Below are positions 39,781 through 48,704 of a stretch of DNA of 64,000 bases, one piece after another. The stretch's first letter is position 1. The number at the start of each line of letters is the position of its first letter. Origin of the DNA: Lactococcus formosensis (GTDB lineage: Bacteria; Bacillota; Bacilli; Lactobacillales; Streptococcaceae); the NCBI RefSeq assembly GCF_018403745.1, contig NZ_BOVP01000001.1:62001-126000 (forward strand), read 5' to 3'. Both the position numbers and the translations under genes were made by a program. The notes beneath the pieces are model-generated. The model had not been told where the DNA came from. It searched no databases and saw only the letters and a program-made list of their open reading frames with translations.

Positions 39781-39859
39781 CTCCTTTAGTGGCTGAATAC
39801 CACGTGTAATATGCTCAGGCAAAGGTTAAAAGTCCTGAGGGTTGCTGATAATTTGCAAC
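39781..39859 (-). promoter_or_regulatory. preQ1-II riboswitch
   Basis: On the minus strand: hairpin GTTGC...GCAAC, stem CCTCAGG...GCCTGAG, then GCATATTACACGTGG, a short hairpin to CCAC, and TAAAGGAG. The CATATTACACG block and a terminal AAAGGAG are the conserved core of preQ1-II (COG4708 RNA). Binding should bury the ribosome site of queT and shut off translation. Confidence 0.93.
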
Positions 39860-39865
39860 TTTTAT

Positions 39866-39874
39866 ATTATATCA
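39866..39874 (-). promoter_or_regulatory. Promoter of the queT riboswitch transcript
   Basis: Minus strand TGATATAAT; the start would fall just before the first riboswitch hairpin. Confidence 0.65.
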
Positions 39875-39908
39875 ATTTTCTGGAAGAATGAAAAGACTTC
39901 TATGAGGA

Positions 39909-39945
39909 TATAAAAAAAGCTCAATCCTAAAGAATAAGCTTTTAT
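39909..39945 (-). terminator. Probable terminator of the DUF2829-SDR unit
   Basis: Minus strand AAAAGCT...AGCTTTT imperfect stem followed by seven T residues. Confidence 0.5.
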
Positions 39946-40661
39946 TTTATCGTCCATCCACCATCGATAGGCACAACTGCACCCGCTAAATAAGAACTTT
40001 CTGGACTGGCTAAGAAAAGAGTCAAATCTGCAACTTCTTGTGGCTTCGCCCAACGTTTTGCTGGGGTTTCTTCTGCTACCCACTTTGCCATTTCCCCATT
40101 ATTTTCGGTAAAATCTTTGGCGTTCATGGGTGTATCAATGGCTCCGGGAGCTATTCCTGCCACTTGGATGCCATGTTGTGCTTCATCTAAAGCCAACTGC
40201 TTAGTCAAACCGACAATAGCATGCTTGCTTGCAGTATAGGCAATGCCTCCGCCACCAGCAACTAAACCAGCAACTGAAGCCATATTGATAATCACACCGG
40301 ATTTTTTTTGTTTCATTTGTGGCAAAAAAGTCGAAGTCATGAGAAACATACTGTCAAGATTAGTTGCTAGGATTTTTTTCCAAAGTGAAAAGTCCGTGTC
40401 TTCCATTGTTCGATAGTCATCGAGCTGACCTGCTGTATTGAGCAAGATATCAATTTCACCTACCTGTGCGGCTAATTGTGCTACCTTTTCAGCAGAGGAA
40501 ACATCGCAGACGATAGTCCTAAAATCTGCCGTGAATTCTTGTAAGTCCACGCCAATAACTTCTGCACCTGCTTGCATAAAAGCCTGAGCTTGTGCTTGAC
40601 CAATACCGCTGGCAGCACCCGTCACTAAAACCTTTTTCCCTTTAAACTTCTGATTAGTCAT
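39942..40661 (-). CDS. Short-chain dehydrogenase/reductase (FabG-like)
   Basis: 239 residues. Classical SDR: TGAASGIG cofactor loop, NTAG (from NNAG), catalytic Ser, and YTASKHA (Tyr-x3-Lys). An Asp at the end of strand 2 (GVDLQ) favours NAD over NADP. Resembles 3-oxoacyl-ACP reductase-like proteins but lies outside the fab locus, which has its own fabG; the substrate is unknown. Its ATG overlaps the end of the Tad2-like gene by 8 nt, indicating coupled translation. Confidence 0.88.
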   Translation of the reverse strand: MTNQKFKGKKVLVTGAASGIGQAQAQAFMQAGAEVIGVDLQEFTADFRTIVCDVSSAEKVAQLAAQVGEIDILLNTAGQLDDYRTMEDTDFSLWKKILATNLDSMFLMTSTFLPQMKQKKSGVIINMASVAGLVAGGGGIAYTASKHAIVGLTKQLALDEAQHGIQVAGIAPGAIDTPMNAKDFTENNGEMAKWVAEETPAKRWAKPQEVADLTLFLASPESSYLAGAVVPIDGGWTIK

Positions 40662-40893
40662 TCACTAAAATCCAGTCTGTCGCTAAGACATCACAAGGTG
40701 TTGGCGCCCACATACTAAAGCCTTCCCCTTCTCCTCTTACATTGATAAGAAAATAAGGTGTAACTTGCAACTTTTCTCCATTATCAAGTGTAATACTGTC
40801 ATACAAGGCAACATAGTTTTCTGCGCCTCCCCAGCCAGTGCGAACAATTTTTTTACCAGCTTTTAGCTGTGGAAGAATTTCTTCAAATGTCAT
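40654..40893 (-). CDS. DUF2829 / Thoeris anti-defence Tad2-like protein
   Basis: 79 residues. The pattern MTFEEILPQLKAGKKIVRTGWGG, central W-A-P-T-P-C-D and terminal LATDWILV is that of DUF2829. Phage-encoded members (Tad2) bind cyclic ADP-ribose-type signals and so block Thoeris immunity. This copy is chromosomal, with no phage genes nearby, and overlaps an NAD-type SDR gene. It may bind a nucleotide signal in a housekeeping role; that is speculation. Good AAAGGA site before ATG 40893. Confidence 0.85.
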   Translation of the reverse strand: MTFEEILPQLKAGKKIVRTGWGGAENYVALYDSITLDNGEKLQVTPYFLINVRGEGEGFSMWAPTPCDVLATDWILVND

Positions 40894-40988
40894 CTTTAAT
40901 TCCTTTCTGAAACTGCATATTTCTTCTTATATTTGTAGTGCTTTAATTTTAACATTTTGTTCTTAATTTTGTCATTTTTTGTCTCGGC

Positions 40989-41017
40989 TTGACAAGAGTC
41001 CTTGCTTCAACTAGAAT
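40989..41017 (+). promoter_or_regulatory. Near-consensus promoter, predicted leaderless start
   Basis: -35 TTGACA (40989-40994), exactly 17 nt, -10 TAGAAT (41012-41017), then GAAGCT and the ATG at 41024. No ribosome site fits in the 6-nt gap. Confidence 0.75.
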
Positions 41018-41023
41018 GAAGCT

Positions 41024-41869
41024 ATGAAAAATACAGAAAATCACCAAAAAATCGTCATCATCACCGGTGCATCAAATGGCATGGGTTATGAAGCTGCTAA
41101 AACCTTTGCCCAACGTGGCTGGCAGGTTTACGCTGGCGCACGTCGTGTTGAAAAAATCCCCACTGATGCGGGGATTATTGCACGGAAACTTGATGTTACG
41201 GATAGCAAAAGCAATCAAGACTTTGTCAAACATGTCATCGATAAGGCAGGACGAATCGATGTGCTGATCAATAATGCTGGCTATGGCGAGTATGGCCCAG
41301 CTGAAGAAATTCCCATGGAAAATGTCCGCAAGCAATTTGAGACAAATTTCTTTGGTGCTGTAGAATTGACACAGTTGGTCCTTCCCATCATGCGCCAACA
41401 ACGCTTTGGACGAATCGTGAACATTTCAAGTATCGGTGGTGATGTCTACATGCCTCTAGGTGCTTTTTATCATGCAACAAAAGCAGCGCTGCAACAATGG
41501 TCGGATGTACTAGATACAGAAGTTAAAGCTTTTGGCATTCGGTCTATCGTTGTACAACCAGGCGGTACTGCTTCCAACTGGAGTACCATCGCTATGGAAA
41601 ATGCTGAAAAAAATCTTCAGCCAGATAGCCCCTACCAACCTTTAGTTCAAACTGTACGTGCAGCGCTCAGTGGCAACTTTGGAAGTTCCGCTACTTCGGC
41701 GGATTTGGCTCAGGTTTTTTATAAAGCAGCAACGGATAATAAAGCAAAGTCCCGTTATTACAACTCTTTGCTGGACCGTGTGATGGTGCATACGGCACGT
41801 GCGCATCCTAAACTTTATATCAAATTTTTTAATCTAGGTTTGAAGCAAATGGGCAAACGTAAAAAATAA
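41024..41869 (+). CDS. Short-chain dehydrogenase/reductase
   Basis: 281 residues. TGASNGMG cofactor loop, YAGARR (two Arg after strand 2, favouring NADP), NNAGYGEYGP, catalytic Ser of ISSIGG and YHATKAA (Tyr-x3-Lys). The longer C-terminus is typical of the classical oxidoreductases acting on ketones or retinol-like substrates; true substrate unknown. Start ATG 41024 has no Shine-Dalgarno sequence but a near-perfect promoter ends 6 nt before it. Ends at a strong terminator shared with metG. Confidence 0.9.
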   Translation: MKNTENHQKIVIITGASNGMGYEAAKTFAQRGWQVYAGARRVEKIPTDAGIIARKLDVTDSKSNQDFVKHVIDKAGRIDVLINNAGYGEYGPAEEIPMENVRKQFETNFFGAVELTQLVLPIMRQQRFGRIVNISSIGGDVYMPLGAFYHATKAALQQWSDVLDTEVKAFGIRSIVVQPGGTASNWSTIAMENAEKNLQPDSPYQPLVQTVRAALSGNFGSSATSADLAQVFYKAATDNKAKSRYYNSLLDRVMVHTARAHPKLYIKFFNLGLKQMGKRKK

Positions 41870-41902
41870 AAAGAGAGAGCAAGGAATGCTCTCTCTTTTT
41901 TT
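41870..41902. terminator. Bidirectional terminator between the SDR gene and metG
   Basis: GAGAGAGCA-AGGAA-TGCTCTCTC, a 9-bp stem flanked by A and T runs. Confidence 0.92.
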
Positions 41903-41903
41903 A

Positions 41904-43892
41904 TTAGCCAATTAATGATCCGGCAGGTACATCCGCAGGTGCTTCAAGCACGCGCAACTTGCCATCAAATTCAGCAGAGAGAATCATCCCTTGACTGACA
42001 TATTTCTTCATCATTTTACGTGGTTTTAAGTTGGCCACGATTTGCAGTTTTTTACCGACGAATTCTTGTTCGTTAGGATAAAATTCAGCAATTCCTGACA
42101 AGATTTGGCGTGGTTCTTCATCACCTGCATCTAACTTGAAGCGAAGCAAACGATCTGAACCTTCCACACGGCTAACTTCCAAAACTTCAGCAACCTTCAA
42201 CTCAATCTTTTCAAAGTCATCAAACTTAATTTCTGGGAGAGTTAGGTTGAGTTTTACATCCTCAGGTACCCATTCTTTTTCAGGAAGCTTTCCACCAGCC
42301 ATCTGTAACTTGATGTAGTCTACTTCTTCTTCCTTATCCAAACGTGGGAAGACAGGTTCACCTTTTTCTACCACTTTATTCGTAAATTCATAACCGAAAG
42401 CTAAATCTTCTAAGGAGAACTCTTCCTCAGTTAAGCCGAGTTGAGCAAAAATTTTCTTACTTGTCGCACGCATGAAAGGTTGCAAGAGTGCCGCAACAAC
42501 ACGAAGATTTTCTGCTAAATGATAAAGCACATTATTCAGCTTGTCTTTGTCATCTTCTGATTTGGCAAGGACCCACGGCGCTGTTTCATCGATGTATTTA
42601 TTTGTACGTGAGATAAGAACCCAAACTTCATTTAAAGCAACGTTGAATTCAAACTTATCCATGGCTGTATGGAATTTTTCCAAAGTTTCAGCAAGAACTG
42701 TTTCCAAGGCAGCATCGAATTCTGTTGTTTCATCATTCTTAACCAGAACGCCACCATTGTATTTGTTGACCATAGCGACTGTACGATTGAGCAAGTTTCC
42801 GAGGTCATTTGCCAAATCATAGTTGATACGGTCAATAAAGTCTTCTGGTGAGAAGACACCGTCAGAACCAAAAGGCAATGCGCGCATGAGGTAATAGCGT
42901 ACAGGGTCTAAACCATAGCGATTCACCAACATGTCCGGATAAACCACATTTCCTTTAGATTTCGACATTTTACCGTCTTTCATCACCAACCAACCGTGAC
43001 CAAAGACTTGCTTAGGTGGTTGCATCCCCAAAGCGTGGAGCATGATTGGCCAGTAGATAGTGTGGAAACGCACGATTTCTTTGCCGACCATATTCACACC
43101 CGGCCAGAATTTATCCAGTTTGCTGGTATCCTCTGAACCATAGCCTAAAGCAGTTACATAGTTAAGCAAGGCATCAAGCCAAACATAAACCACGTGTTTC
43201 GGATTAGACTTCACAGGAATACCCCAAGTGAAGGTTGTACGGCTCACCGCCAAGTCTTCCAGGCCTGGTTTGATAAAATTATTTACCATTTCATTTTTAC
43301 GAATCTCAGGTTGGATGAAATCTGGATGTGACTCGTAATAACTTAAGAGCCAGTCCGCATACTTACTCATACGGAAGAAATACGACTCTTCTTCGACCCA
43401 TTCTACTTCGTGACCAGATGGTGCTTTACCACCAATAACTTTGCCGTCCGCATCATGGTAAACTTCTTCCAACTGTGTCTCCGTAAAGAACTCTTCATCC
43501 GAAACAGAATACCAACCCGCATATTTATCCAAATAGATATCATCTTGTGCCAAAAGTTGTTCAAAAGCTTTTTGAACGGCTTCTTCATGATATTTATCTG
43601 TTGTACGGATAAATTTGTCATAAGAAATGTCCAACATTTTCCACAGTTCTTTAACATCTTCTGCCATTGGGTCCAAATATTCTTTGGGCGTCATTCCCAA
43701 CTCTTCAGCCTTACGTTGAATTTTCATACCGTGTTCATCAAGGCCTGTTAAATAAAAGGTGTCAAAGCCCATCAAACGTTTGTAACGTGCCAGAACATCA
43801 CAAGCAATCGTTGTGTAGCTTGAACCGAGATGTAATTTCCCTGAGGGATAATAAATCGGCGTTGTGATGTAGAAGTTTTTGTTTTCAGTCAT
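41904..43892 (-). CDS. metG: Methionyl-tRNA synthetase
   Basis: 662 residues. Charges tRNA-Met. The HIGH-type motif reads HLGS (residues about 20-23), and KMSKSKG is near 310; a C-terminal OB-fold tRNA-binding domain ([20 protein letters not shown] on) is present. The connective knuckle (about 125-160) contains no cysteines, so it is the zinc-free type common in Firmicutes. ATG 43892 follows AGGAG. The leader carries a 10-bp hairpin rather than a recognisable T-box. Confidence 0.96.
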   Translation of the reverse strand: MTENKNFYITTPIYYPSGKLHLGSSYTTIACDVLARYKRLMGFDTFYLTGLDEHGMKIQRKAEELGMTPKEYLDPMAEDVKELWKMLDISYDKFIRTTDKYHEEAVQKAFEQLLAQDDIYLDKYAGWYSVSDEEFFTETQLEEVYHDADGKVIGGKAPSGHEVEWVEEESYFFRMSKYADWLLSYYESHPDFIQPEIRKNEMVNNFIKPGLEDLAVSRTTFTWGIPVKSNPKHVVYVWLDALLNYVTALGYGSEDTSKLDKFWPGVNMVGKEIVRFHTIYWPIMLHALGMQPPKQVFGHGWLVMKDGKMSKSKGNVVYPDMLVNRYGLDPVRYYLMRALPFGSDGVFSPEDFIDRINYDLANDLGNLLNRTVAMVNKYNGGVLVKNDETTEFDAALETVLAETLEKFHTAMDKFEFNVALNEVWVLISRTNKYIDETAPWVLAKSEDDKDKLNNVLYHLAENLRVVAALLQPFMRATSKKIFAQLGLTEEEFSLEDLAFGYEFTNKVVEKGEPVFPRLDKEEEVDYIKLQMAGGKLPEKEWVPEDVKLNLTLPEIKFDDFEKIELKVAEVLEVSRVEGSDRLLRFKLDAGDEEPRQILSGIAEFYPNEQEFVGKKLQIVANLKPRKMMKKYVSQGMILSAEFDGKLRVLEAPADVPAGSLIG

Positions 43893-43937
43893 TTTTTTCT
43901 CCTAATTCATGGCCTAATGAAAGCCACTTGATTAGTA

Positions 43938-43962
43938 TTTTTTCAATTGTAGATTGAAAAAA
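43938..43962 (-). promoter_or_regulatory. Leader hairpin upstream of metG
   Basis: TTTTTTCAAT and ATTGAAAAAA make a perfect 10-bp stem with a 5-nt loop, located within the predicted leader just after the TGCTATAAT promoter core (-10 around 43974-43979). No T-run follows on the minus strand, so it is probably not a terminator. Confidence 0.5.
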
Positions 43963-44121
43963 GCCTTGTTTCTATTATAGCATATCCTTTTCAAGTAAAT
44001 CTTATTCTAAATAAGATTTACTGATTTTTCGCTAAAATAAATTTACTCTCAGTTTCCCGTGTTATTTGCCAATCGATAAGGTATGTTATAATTAACCTAA
44101 TAAAGACAAAAGGATTTTATT

Positions 44122-44982
44122 ATGACTTACAAATTTATCTCATGGAATATTGATTCGCTAAATGCAGCATTGACTGGAACCAGTGTTCGTGCGGCTCTAT
44201 CAATGGCTGTAGTTGAACAACTTGCCTCTTCTGAAGCAGATGTTATCGCTATTCAAGAAACAAAGCTCAATGGCGACCTCAAAAAAACAAACAAGGTGTT
44301 CGAGGTTTTAGCTAGCCATTTCTCAGAATATGAAATTGTTCACCGTATCAGTACCCCCCCTGCGCGTAAAGGTTACTCAGGAACGATGTTCCTTTATAAG
44401 AAAAGTTTACCTGAGCCAATCATCACCATGCCCGAGATTGGAGCGCCAGAACCCATGGATAGCGAAGGTCGTATCATCACCTTAGAGTTCCCTGAGTTTT
44501 TCATCACAACAGTCTACACACCAAACGCTGGTGATGGTCTTAACCGTTTGGACTTACGTGGTCAATGGGATGATCAATATCGCGCCTACTTACAAATGCT
44601 TGACCTCCAAAAACCCGTCTTAGCATGTGGTGATTTTAATGCTGCTTACACAGAAATCGACCTTGCCAATCCTAAAGGTAACCGTAACTCTGCTGGCTTT
44701 ACCGATCAAGAACGCGAGAAGTTTGGTCTCTTGCTAGATGCTGGATTCACAGACAGCTTCCGCAAAATACATGGCAATGTCGAAAGTTACTATGCGCCAG
44801 AACGTAGTATCTATACTTGGTTTGCTCAACGTTCTCGGACAGCGAAAATCAATAATTCTGGTTGGAGAATCGATTATTGGCTTGTTTCTGACCGCTTAGC
44901 TGATAAAATTACACGGGCAGAACCTCTTGATTCTGGTGCTCGCCAAGACCATGTACCCATCGTTTTAGAAATCAACATTTAA
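44122..44982 (+). CDS. exoA: Exodeoxyribonuclease III / AP endonuclease
   Basis: 286 residues of the EEP fold. Cuts DNA at abasic sites and degrades 3' ends in base-excision repair. Motifs: SWNIDSLNA, IQETKL (metal Glu), ACGDFNAAYTEIDLANP (Asp/Asn), WRIDYWLVS and the final DHVPIVLEI (catalytic His). Complete and slightly longer than E. coli Xth. AAAGGA precedes the ATG, with a TGTTATAAT core about 30 nt upstream. Monocistronic. Confidence 0.95.
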   Translation: MTYKFISWNIDSLNAALTGTSVRAALSMAVVEQLASSEADVIAIQETKLNGDLKKTNKVFEVLASHFSEYEIVHRISTPPARKGYSGTMFLYKKSLPEPIITMPEIGAPEPMDSEGRIITLEFPEFFITTVYTPNAGDGLNRLDLRGQWDDQYRAYLQMLDLQKPVLACGDFNAAYTEIDLANPKGNRNSAGFTDQEREKFGLLLDAGFTDSFRKIHGNVESYYAPERSIYTWFAQRSRTAKINNSGWRIDYWLVSDRLADKITRAEPLDSGARQDHVPIVLEINI

Positions 44983-45011
44983 AAAAGCACGACTTATGTC
45001 GTGCTTTTATC
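44981..45011. terminator. Bidirectional terminator
   Basis: AAAAAAGCACGAC-TTAT-GTCGTGCTTTT between exoA and the ArsC/Spx-like gene. Confidence 0.9.
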
Positions 45012-45015
45012 TCCC

Positions 45016-45366
45016 TTATTGCGCGAGCTCTTGATACGCTTCTTCTTTAAAGCCTATCAAGACAATATTATCATCTTTAACAATCAGTGGGCGCTTAACC
45101 AGCATCCCATTAGAAGCTAAGAGTTCGGCTGCTTCGTGCGCACTCAAGTCTGCTAACTTATCTTTTAAGCCCATCTCACGATAAACCAAACCACTGGTGT
45201 TAAAAAATTTTTTAACAGATACATCTGCAAACCATTTTTCAAACTGCTCAGCTGTTGGTGGGTTCTGCTTGATATCGATAGCATTATAATCAATACCTAA
45301 ATTTTCCAAAGTTGCTTTTGCCTTACGGCAAGTAGAACATTTGGGGTATTCGTAAAAGTCGTACAT
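45016..45366 (-). CDS. ArsC/Spx-family thiol protein
   Basis: 116 residues. Thioredoxin-like fold with YPKCSTCRKAKATL; Cys10 and Cys13 form a CxxC pair, and the RPLIV motif near residue 92 is typical. Shorter than Spx (131 or more) and without its extended C-terminus, it fits the YffB/YusI-type arsenate-reductase-like group, some of which may act as regulators. Function uncertain. Distinct from the spx gene at 1013-1444 and from the phosphatase-type arsC at 22317-22709. A weak AGGATG site precedes ATG 45366. Confidence 0.82.
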   Translation of the reverse strand: MYDFYEYPKCSTCRKAKATLENLGIDYNAIDIKQNPPTAEQFEKWFADVSVKKFFNTSGLVYREMGLKDKLADLSAHEAAELLASNGMLVKRPLIVKDDNIVLIGFKEEAYQELAQ

Positions 45367-45509
45367 TTGTCATCCTCCCTTGTGCTCTATTTTAACAAAA
45401 ACTAGGGCAAAGCTGCTTAGTTTTATTACTTTTAAAGGGGGATGTAATTTTAAAGAAAATAAAGATTATGTTAAAATAAGATAAGAATATAAATTAAGGA
45501 GATAATTTT

Positions 45510-45752
45510 ATGATTTGGTCACTTATTGTTGGTGCACTTATTGGTATGGCTGCTGGAGCAATCACGTCAAAAGGCTCAAGTATGGGCTGTATTGCAAACA
45601 TTGTTGCAGGACTTTTAGGGTCATTTGTCGGACAAAAACTCCTAGGAAATTGGGGACCGCAATTGGCTGGTATGTCTTTGATTCCTTCAATCGTTGGGGC
45701 AATCATTGTCGTACTTGTAGCTTCCGCATTATTCGGTAAAAAGGATAATTAA
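45510..45752 (+). CDS. GlsB/YeaQ/YmgE family stress-response membrane protein
   Basis: 80 residues, almost entirely hydrophobic: three segments rich in Gly and Ala (about 3-18, 27-46, 55-75) ending with FGKKDN. The GALIGMAAG and GLLGSFVG repeats are typical transglycosylase-associated (GlsB) proteins, linked to cell-envelope and bile stress. AAGGAG lies 8 nt before ATG 45510. Single gene with a terminator. Confidence 0.88.
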   Translation: MIWSLIVGALIGMAAGAITSKGSSMGCIANIVAGLLGSFVGQKLLGNWGPQLAGMSLIPSIVGAIIVVLVASALFGKKDN

Positions 45753-45777
45753 AACGTTCATAGAGCGTTTTTTTTTA
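45751..45777 (+). terminator. Terminator of the GlsB-like gene
   Basis: AACGTTC-ATA-GAGCGTT followed by nine T residues. Confidence 0.8.
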
Positions 45778-45806
45778 CAAAAAAACAAGCAATTGTCCCA
45801 TGCTTG
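45776..45806 (-). terminator. Terminator of accA
   Basis: Minus strand ACAAGCA, 9-nt loop, TGCTTGT followed by seven T residues. Confidence 0.8.
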
Positions 45807-45813
45807 TATAATA

Positions 45814-46569
45814 TTAATATTTTCTAAAACGTTGGTAGCGGCTTTCTTGAAGTTCTTCTTCTGAAAGCTGGGCTAAACTGTTGAGTTCTTTTTCAATAAT
45901 CGTTTTCAAGTTTTCCATAAGGTTTTCTTCTTGAACAACACCCTCAACGATACCCATTGCCAGCTGATCTTCAGCTTTTATTTTCATCAAATCAGCTGCT
46001 TCATCACGACGTGAGCCATCTTTCCACAAGATTGTCGCAAAGCCTTCTGGTGAAAGTACTGAGTACATTGCATTTTCCAACATATATACCTTATTTGCGA
46101 CTGCTAAAGCTAAAGCTCCGCCAGATCCACCCTCCCCAGTGATGAAAGTTAAAACTGGGACTTTCAAGTCGGACATCTCAAAAAGGTTTCGCGCAATTGC
46201 TTCACCCTGCCCTCGTTCTTCAGCTTCAATCCCGGGATAAGCTCCCGCTGTATTCACAAAGGTAATGATTGGCCGCTTAAACTTTTCTGCTTGTTTCATT
46301 AGGCGTAAAGCTTTTCGATAACCATTAGGACTTGGTTGACCAAAGTTTGTGGCTAAATTTTCTTCAAGATTTTTCCCTTTTTGGATTCCAATGACGGTCA
46401 CAGCCTTATCTTGAAAATTCGCGATTCCTCCAACAATAGCTTCGTCATCTGTAAACTGTCGATCCCCGTGAAGTTCAAAAAAGTCCGTAAAAATTTCTGA
46501 AATAATTTCCCGTACTGAGACGCGGTCGTTAGCACGTGCTTTGTTAATAATTTCTGCTATATCAGACAT
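45814..46569 (-). CDS. accA: Acetyl-CoA carboxylase carboxyltransferase subunit alpha
   Basis: 251 residues; with AccD transfers carboxyl from biotin to acetyl-CoA, making malonyl-CoA for fatty-acid synthesis. Shorter than E. coli AccA, as is usual in streptococci and lactococci. [25 protein letters not shown] and [10 protein letters not shown] are the carboxyltransferase signatures. ATG 46569 has GGAGGTG upstream and overlaps the end of accD by 8 nt. Last gene of the acc unit, followed by a terminator. Confidence 0.96.
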   Translation of the reverse strand: MSDIAEIINKARANDRVSVREIISEIFTDFFELHGDRQFTDDEAIVGGIANFQDKAVTVIGIQKGKNLEENLATNFGQPSPNGYRKALRLMKQAEKFKRPIITFVNTAGAYPGIEAEERGQGEAIARNLFEMSDLKVPVLTFITGEGGSGGALALAVANKVYMLENAMYSVLSPEGFATILWKDGSRRDEAADLMKIKAEDQLAMGIVEGVVQEENLMENLKTIIEKELNSLAQLSEEELQESRYQRFRKY

Positions 46570-47428
46570 TTTTTACACCTCCGTGAAATTTCAAAAGTAA
46601 GGCTAATTTCTCACGCATCTCTTGACGCTTAACTATAGCATCGACAAAGCCATGTTTCAGCAGAAATTCTGCTTTTTGGAAGTCATCAGGTAGCGTTTGA
46701 CGCACTGTCTGTTCAATCACACGTCGGCCTGCAAAACCAATCAAAGATTGTGGCTCAGCCAAAATAATATCGCCAAGCATGGCAAAAGAAGCTGTGACTC
46801 CGCCTGTTGTTGGATCTGTTAACACTGTAATGTAGAGCAAACCGGCATTAGAATGTTTCTTGACAGCTGCTGAGATTTTCGCCATCTGCATCAAAGACAT
46901 AATTCCTTCTTGCATACGTGCGCCACCCGAAGCCGTAAAAATAACCACCGGAAGTTGTTCAGCAGTCGCCATTTCAAAAAGTCGAGTGATTTTCTCACCA
47001 ACAACAGTCCCCATAGAAGCCATAATAAAGGTTGAATCCATGATTGCTAAAGCAACTTTTTGCCCTTTAATCATCGCTGTACCAGTCATCACAGCTTCAT
47101 CAAGCCCTGTCTTTTCCTTGGTCACCGCAAGCTTTTCAACATAGTTTGGGAAGTCCAAAGGATTTTTGCTTTCAATTCCAGTGAACATTTCTGTAAATGA
47201 ATCTGAATCAACTAAAAGCTTCAAACGTTCTGGCGCAGTGATACGAAAGTTGTAACTACAATGCGGACAGATTTTACTTGCCCCAAGGTCTTGACTATAA
47301 ATACTGTGTTTACAAGCCGGACATTTAGCAAAAAGTTCGTCAGGTACTTCTGGTTTCGTCATTTCCCCCTGAACAGTTGAGCGATTAGGGTTAATTTTAA
47401 TATATTTTTTCTTTTGAAAGAGAGCCAA
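46562..47428 (-). CDS. accD: Acetyl-CoA carboxylase carboxyltransferase subunit beta
   Basis: 288 residues. A four-cysteine zinc ribbon near the N-terminus (CPACKHS...ICPHC) precedes the crotonase-like domain ([32 protein letters not shown]). It starts with TTG at 47428, 7 nt after AAGGAG. Normally it directly follows accC; here about 2 kb separates them, accC has its own terminator, and accD has its own strong promoter. Coupled to accA by overlap. Confidence 0.96.
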   Translation of the reverse strand: MALFQKKKYIKINPNRSTVQGEMTKPEVPDELFAKCPACKHSIYSQDLGASKICPHCSYNFRITAPERLKLLVDSDSFTEMFTGIESKNPLDFPNYVEKLAVTKEKTGLDEAVMTGTAMIKGQKVALAIMDSTFIMASMGTVVGEKITRLFEMATAEQLPVVIFTASGGARMQEGIMSLMQMAKISAAVKKHSNAGLLYITVLTDPTTGGVTASFAMLGDIILAEPQSLIGFAGRRVIEQTVRQTLPDDFQKAEFLLKHGFVDAIVKRQEMREKLALLLKFHGGVKNV

Positions 47429-47532
47429 TTATTTCTCCTTTTTATCAAAATTTTTTACATCTTGATAGTGAACGTCTCTCAGTAGATTTCTGTCTACTTA
47501 CGTCCTTTTTATTTTAATTGTCTAATTATATA

Positions 47533-47561
47533 ATTATACACGCAAAAATTTAATTCGTCAA
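47533..47561 (-). promoter_or_regulatory. Promoter of accD-accA
   Basis: Minus strand -35 TTGACG (47556-47561), 17 nt, -10 TATAAT (47533-47538). The roughly 100-nt leader contains a GTAGA-CAGAAA-TCTAC hairpin. The rest of the 309-nt gap holds the divergent glycosyltransferase promoter (TGTTATAAT, -10 at 47662-47667). Confidence 0.8.
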
Positions 47562-47737
47562 GAACTAGATAAGTGTCCAAAAACGACTAAATCATATAAA
47601 ATCATATTCTTGCTAGACGAGAAAGTGCGCCATATCCTCCTGCGAGTAAAGCAAACTATGTTATAATATTAAGAGTTTAGTTCTATTAAAATATAAAATT
47701 CATATATATTTCTCATCAAGAAAGAAAGGAACTTTTC

Positions 47738-48673
47738 ATGAAAAATAAAACCTTATCAATTATTGTTCCGGCTTATAATGAGGAAGAAACTATTGAACTT
47801 TTTTTTGATGAAGTTAATACTCAAACCTTGGACTTACCGCTTGATAAAACCTTTTATTTCATTAATGATGGTTCTTCTGATCGAACTCTCGAGGTCATTA
47901 AAGCGCTGAGTCAAAACTATCCCAACGTTAAATACATTAGCTTTTCAAGAAATTTTGGTAAAGAGGCAGCACTTCTGGCTGGTCTCCGAGCTGCTTCAGG
48001 TGATTTTGTGACCGTCATGGATGCCGATCTTCAAGATCCTCCAAGCATGCTCAACGAGATGTATCGTAAAATTCAGGAAGGTTACGATATCGTGGGTACT
48101 CGAAGAATTTCACGGAAAGATGAACCCTTTATTCGTTCGCTTTTTGCTCGAGCATTTTATAAGATTATGAACAGAATTTCTAGTACTCAAATGGTGGATG
48201 GCGCACGTGACTATCGCTTGATGACACGTCAAGTGGTTGATAGTATTCTCGAGCTACCTGAGCACAATCGTTTTTCTAAAGGTCTCTTCTCGTGGGTAGG
48301 TTATGATGTTTTTTATTTAGAATATAATAATGTCGAGCGGGTAGCTGGCAAAACCTCTTGGAGCTTTTGGGGCTTATTGCACTACTCAATCGATGGCATC
48401 GTTAATTTTTCAGATGCGCCACTTAGCCTGGCTACTTTTATCGGTTTTATTAGCTTCCTTATTTCGCTTTGTATGAGCCTTTTTTATGCTTTGAAAACCA
48501 TCATCTGGGGTGAAATTGTACAAGGTTTTCCTACTCTAATTATTCTTATTCTTATGTTGGGTGGTTTACAGCTCTTATCTCTTGGTATCATCGGCAAGTA
48601 CCTTGCCAAGGTCTTCCTCGAAACCAAACAACGTCCAAATTACTTTGTAAAAGAAGATAATATTGATAAATAA
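47738..48673 (+). CDS. Family 2 glycosyltransferase, bactoprenol-type (GtrB-like)
   Basis: 311 residues. GT-A domain (about 1-225) with IIVPAYNEEETI, the DxD-bearing VMDADLQDPP and an AGKTSW acceptor loop, then two C-terminal transmembrane helices (about 235-260, 268-295). Homologues load glucose or GlcNAc onto undecaprenyl phosphate for decoration of wall polymers or lipoteichoic acid. No flippase or polymerase gene is nearby, so the sugar and acceptor are unknown. The gene lies on the opposite strand inside the acc locus. AAAGGA before ATG 47738; strong terminator after it. Confidence 0.9.
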   Translation: MKNKTLSIIVPAYNEEETIELFFDEVNTQTLDLPLDKTFYFINDGSSDRTLEVIKALSQNYPNVKYISFSRNFGKEAALLAGLRAASGDFVTVMDADLQDPPSMLNEMYRKIQEGYDIVGTRRISRKDEPFIRSLFARAFYKIMNRISSTQMVDGARDYRLMTRQVVDSILELPEHNRFSKGLFSWVGYDVFYLEYNNVERVAGKTSWSFWGLLHYSIDGIVNFSDAPLSLATFIGFISFLISLCMSLFYALKTIIWGEIVQGFPTLIILILMLGGLQLLSLGIIGKYLAKVFLETKQRPNYFVKEDNIDK

Positions 48674-48704
48674 AAAAACAGAAAGTTGAAATTTTCTGTT
48701 TTTT
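48673..48704. terminator. Bidirectional terminator after the glycosyltransferase gene
   Basis: AAAACAGAAA, 10-nt loop, TTTCTGTTTT with further A and T residues. The next 300 nt (48705-49020) contain no convincing gene; 48730-48830 is clearly more G+C-rich than its surroundings. Confidence 0.85.
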
